From Clostridiaceae bacterium (GTDB lineage: Bacteria > Bacillota > Clostridia > Oscillospirales > Acutalibacteraceae): DNA of 5,171 nt. A model generated the notes under the pieces. The model was not told the DNA's origin, searched no databases, and saw only the letters and a list, made by a program, of their open reading frames with translations. This document shows, piece after piece, positions 5,110 through 5,171 of this stretch (positions are counted from its first letter, which is position 1; every line of letters starts with the position of its first letter). Location: NCBI GenBank assembly GCA_016297645.1, contig JAEDGF010000109.1, forward strand, positions 1 to 5,171. Direction: 5' to 3'. The position numbers and the translations under genes were made by a program.

Positions 5110-5171
5110 AAAAAGTCCAGACCGCAAAAAAGCGGAATTGTCGAACAAAAGCCGATATAAACGGTCAAGAA

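Noticed and set aside
5122..5135. Hairpin CCGC-AAAAAA-GCGG as terminator of the YitT-family gene
   Set aside because: The stem has only four pairs and is followed by AATTGTCG instead of a U-run; the true end may lie beyond the window.

Overview
The window looks like chromosomal DNA from a gut-type Clostridia, most likely an Oscillospiraceae/Ruminococcus-like member. The reasons are the moderately high GC content, strong GGAGG-type ribosome binding sites, a secreted protein with the clade-typical dockerin-like pair (LTVNDARAILRAS / LTVDDARAVLRLS), and a DUF2079 and a YitT-family membrane protein of Firmicutes type. This placement is inference from sequence style; no marker gene is present.

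Layout, left to right. Positions 1-265 hold no gene: a GC-rich palindromic intergenic repeat fragment at the very edge (about 18-55) and a good minus-strand terminator (127-166). Positions 266-1171 (minus) encode a 301-residue exported protein with an N-terminal dockerin-like module and an unrecognised C-terminal domain. It has its own candidate promoter (1269-1297). A second minus-strand terminator (1351-1376) separates it from the upstream minus-strand pair: a small two-helix membrane protein (1635-1925) and a 621-residue DUF2079 membrane protein (2000-3865). I see no terminator in the 74-base gap between those two, so they are probably co-transcribed.

The 611-base divergent intergenic region (3866-4476) is the most unusual part. 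About 3899-4169 is a tandem array of eight hairpin units of 35-36 bp. It contains a 107-bp block duplicated directly head-to-tail (3934-4040 and 4041-4147) with a single base difference. A candidate minus-strand promoter (4190-4218) would place the whole array in the 5' leader of the DUF2079 transcript. On the plus strand a YitT-family membrane protein (4477-5109) follows, with its own candidate promoter and a strong ribosome binding site.

Functionally, the three membrane proteins and the exported protein all point to the cell envelope, but nothing shows that they form one pathway. The best candidates for something undescribed are the hairpin array and the coding-like continuation beyond the UGA stop of the small membrane protein.
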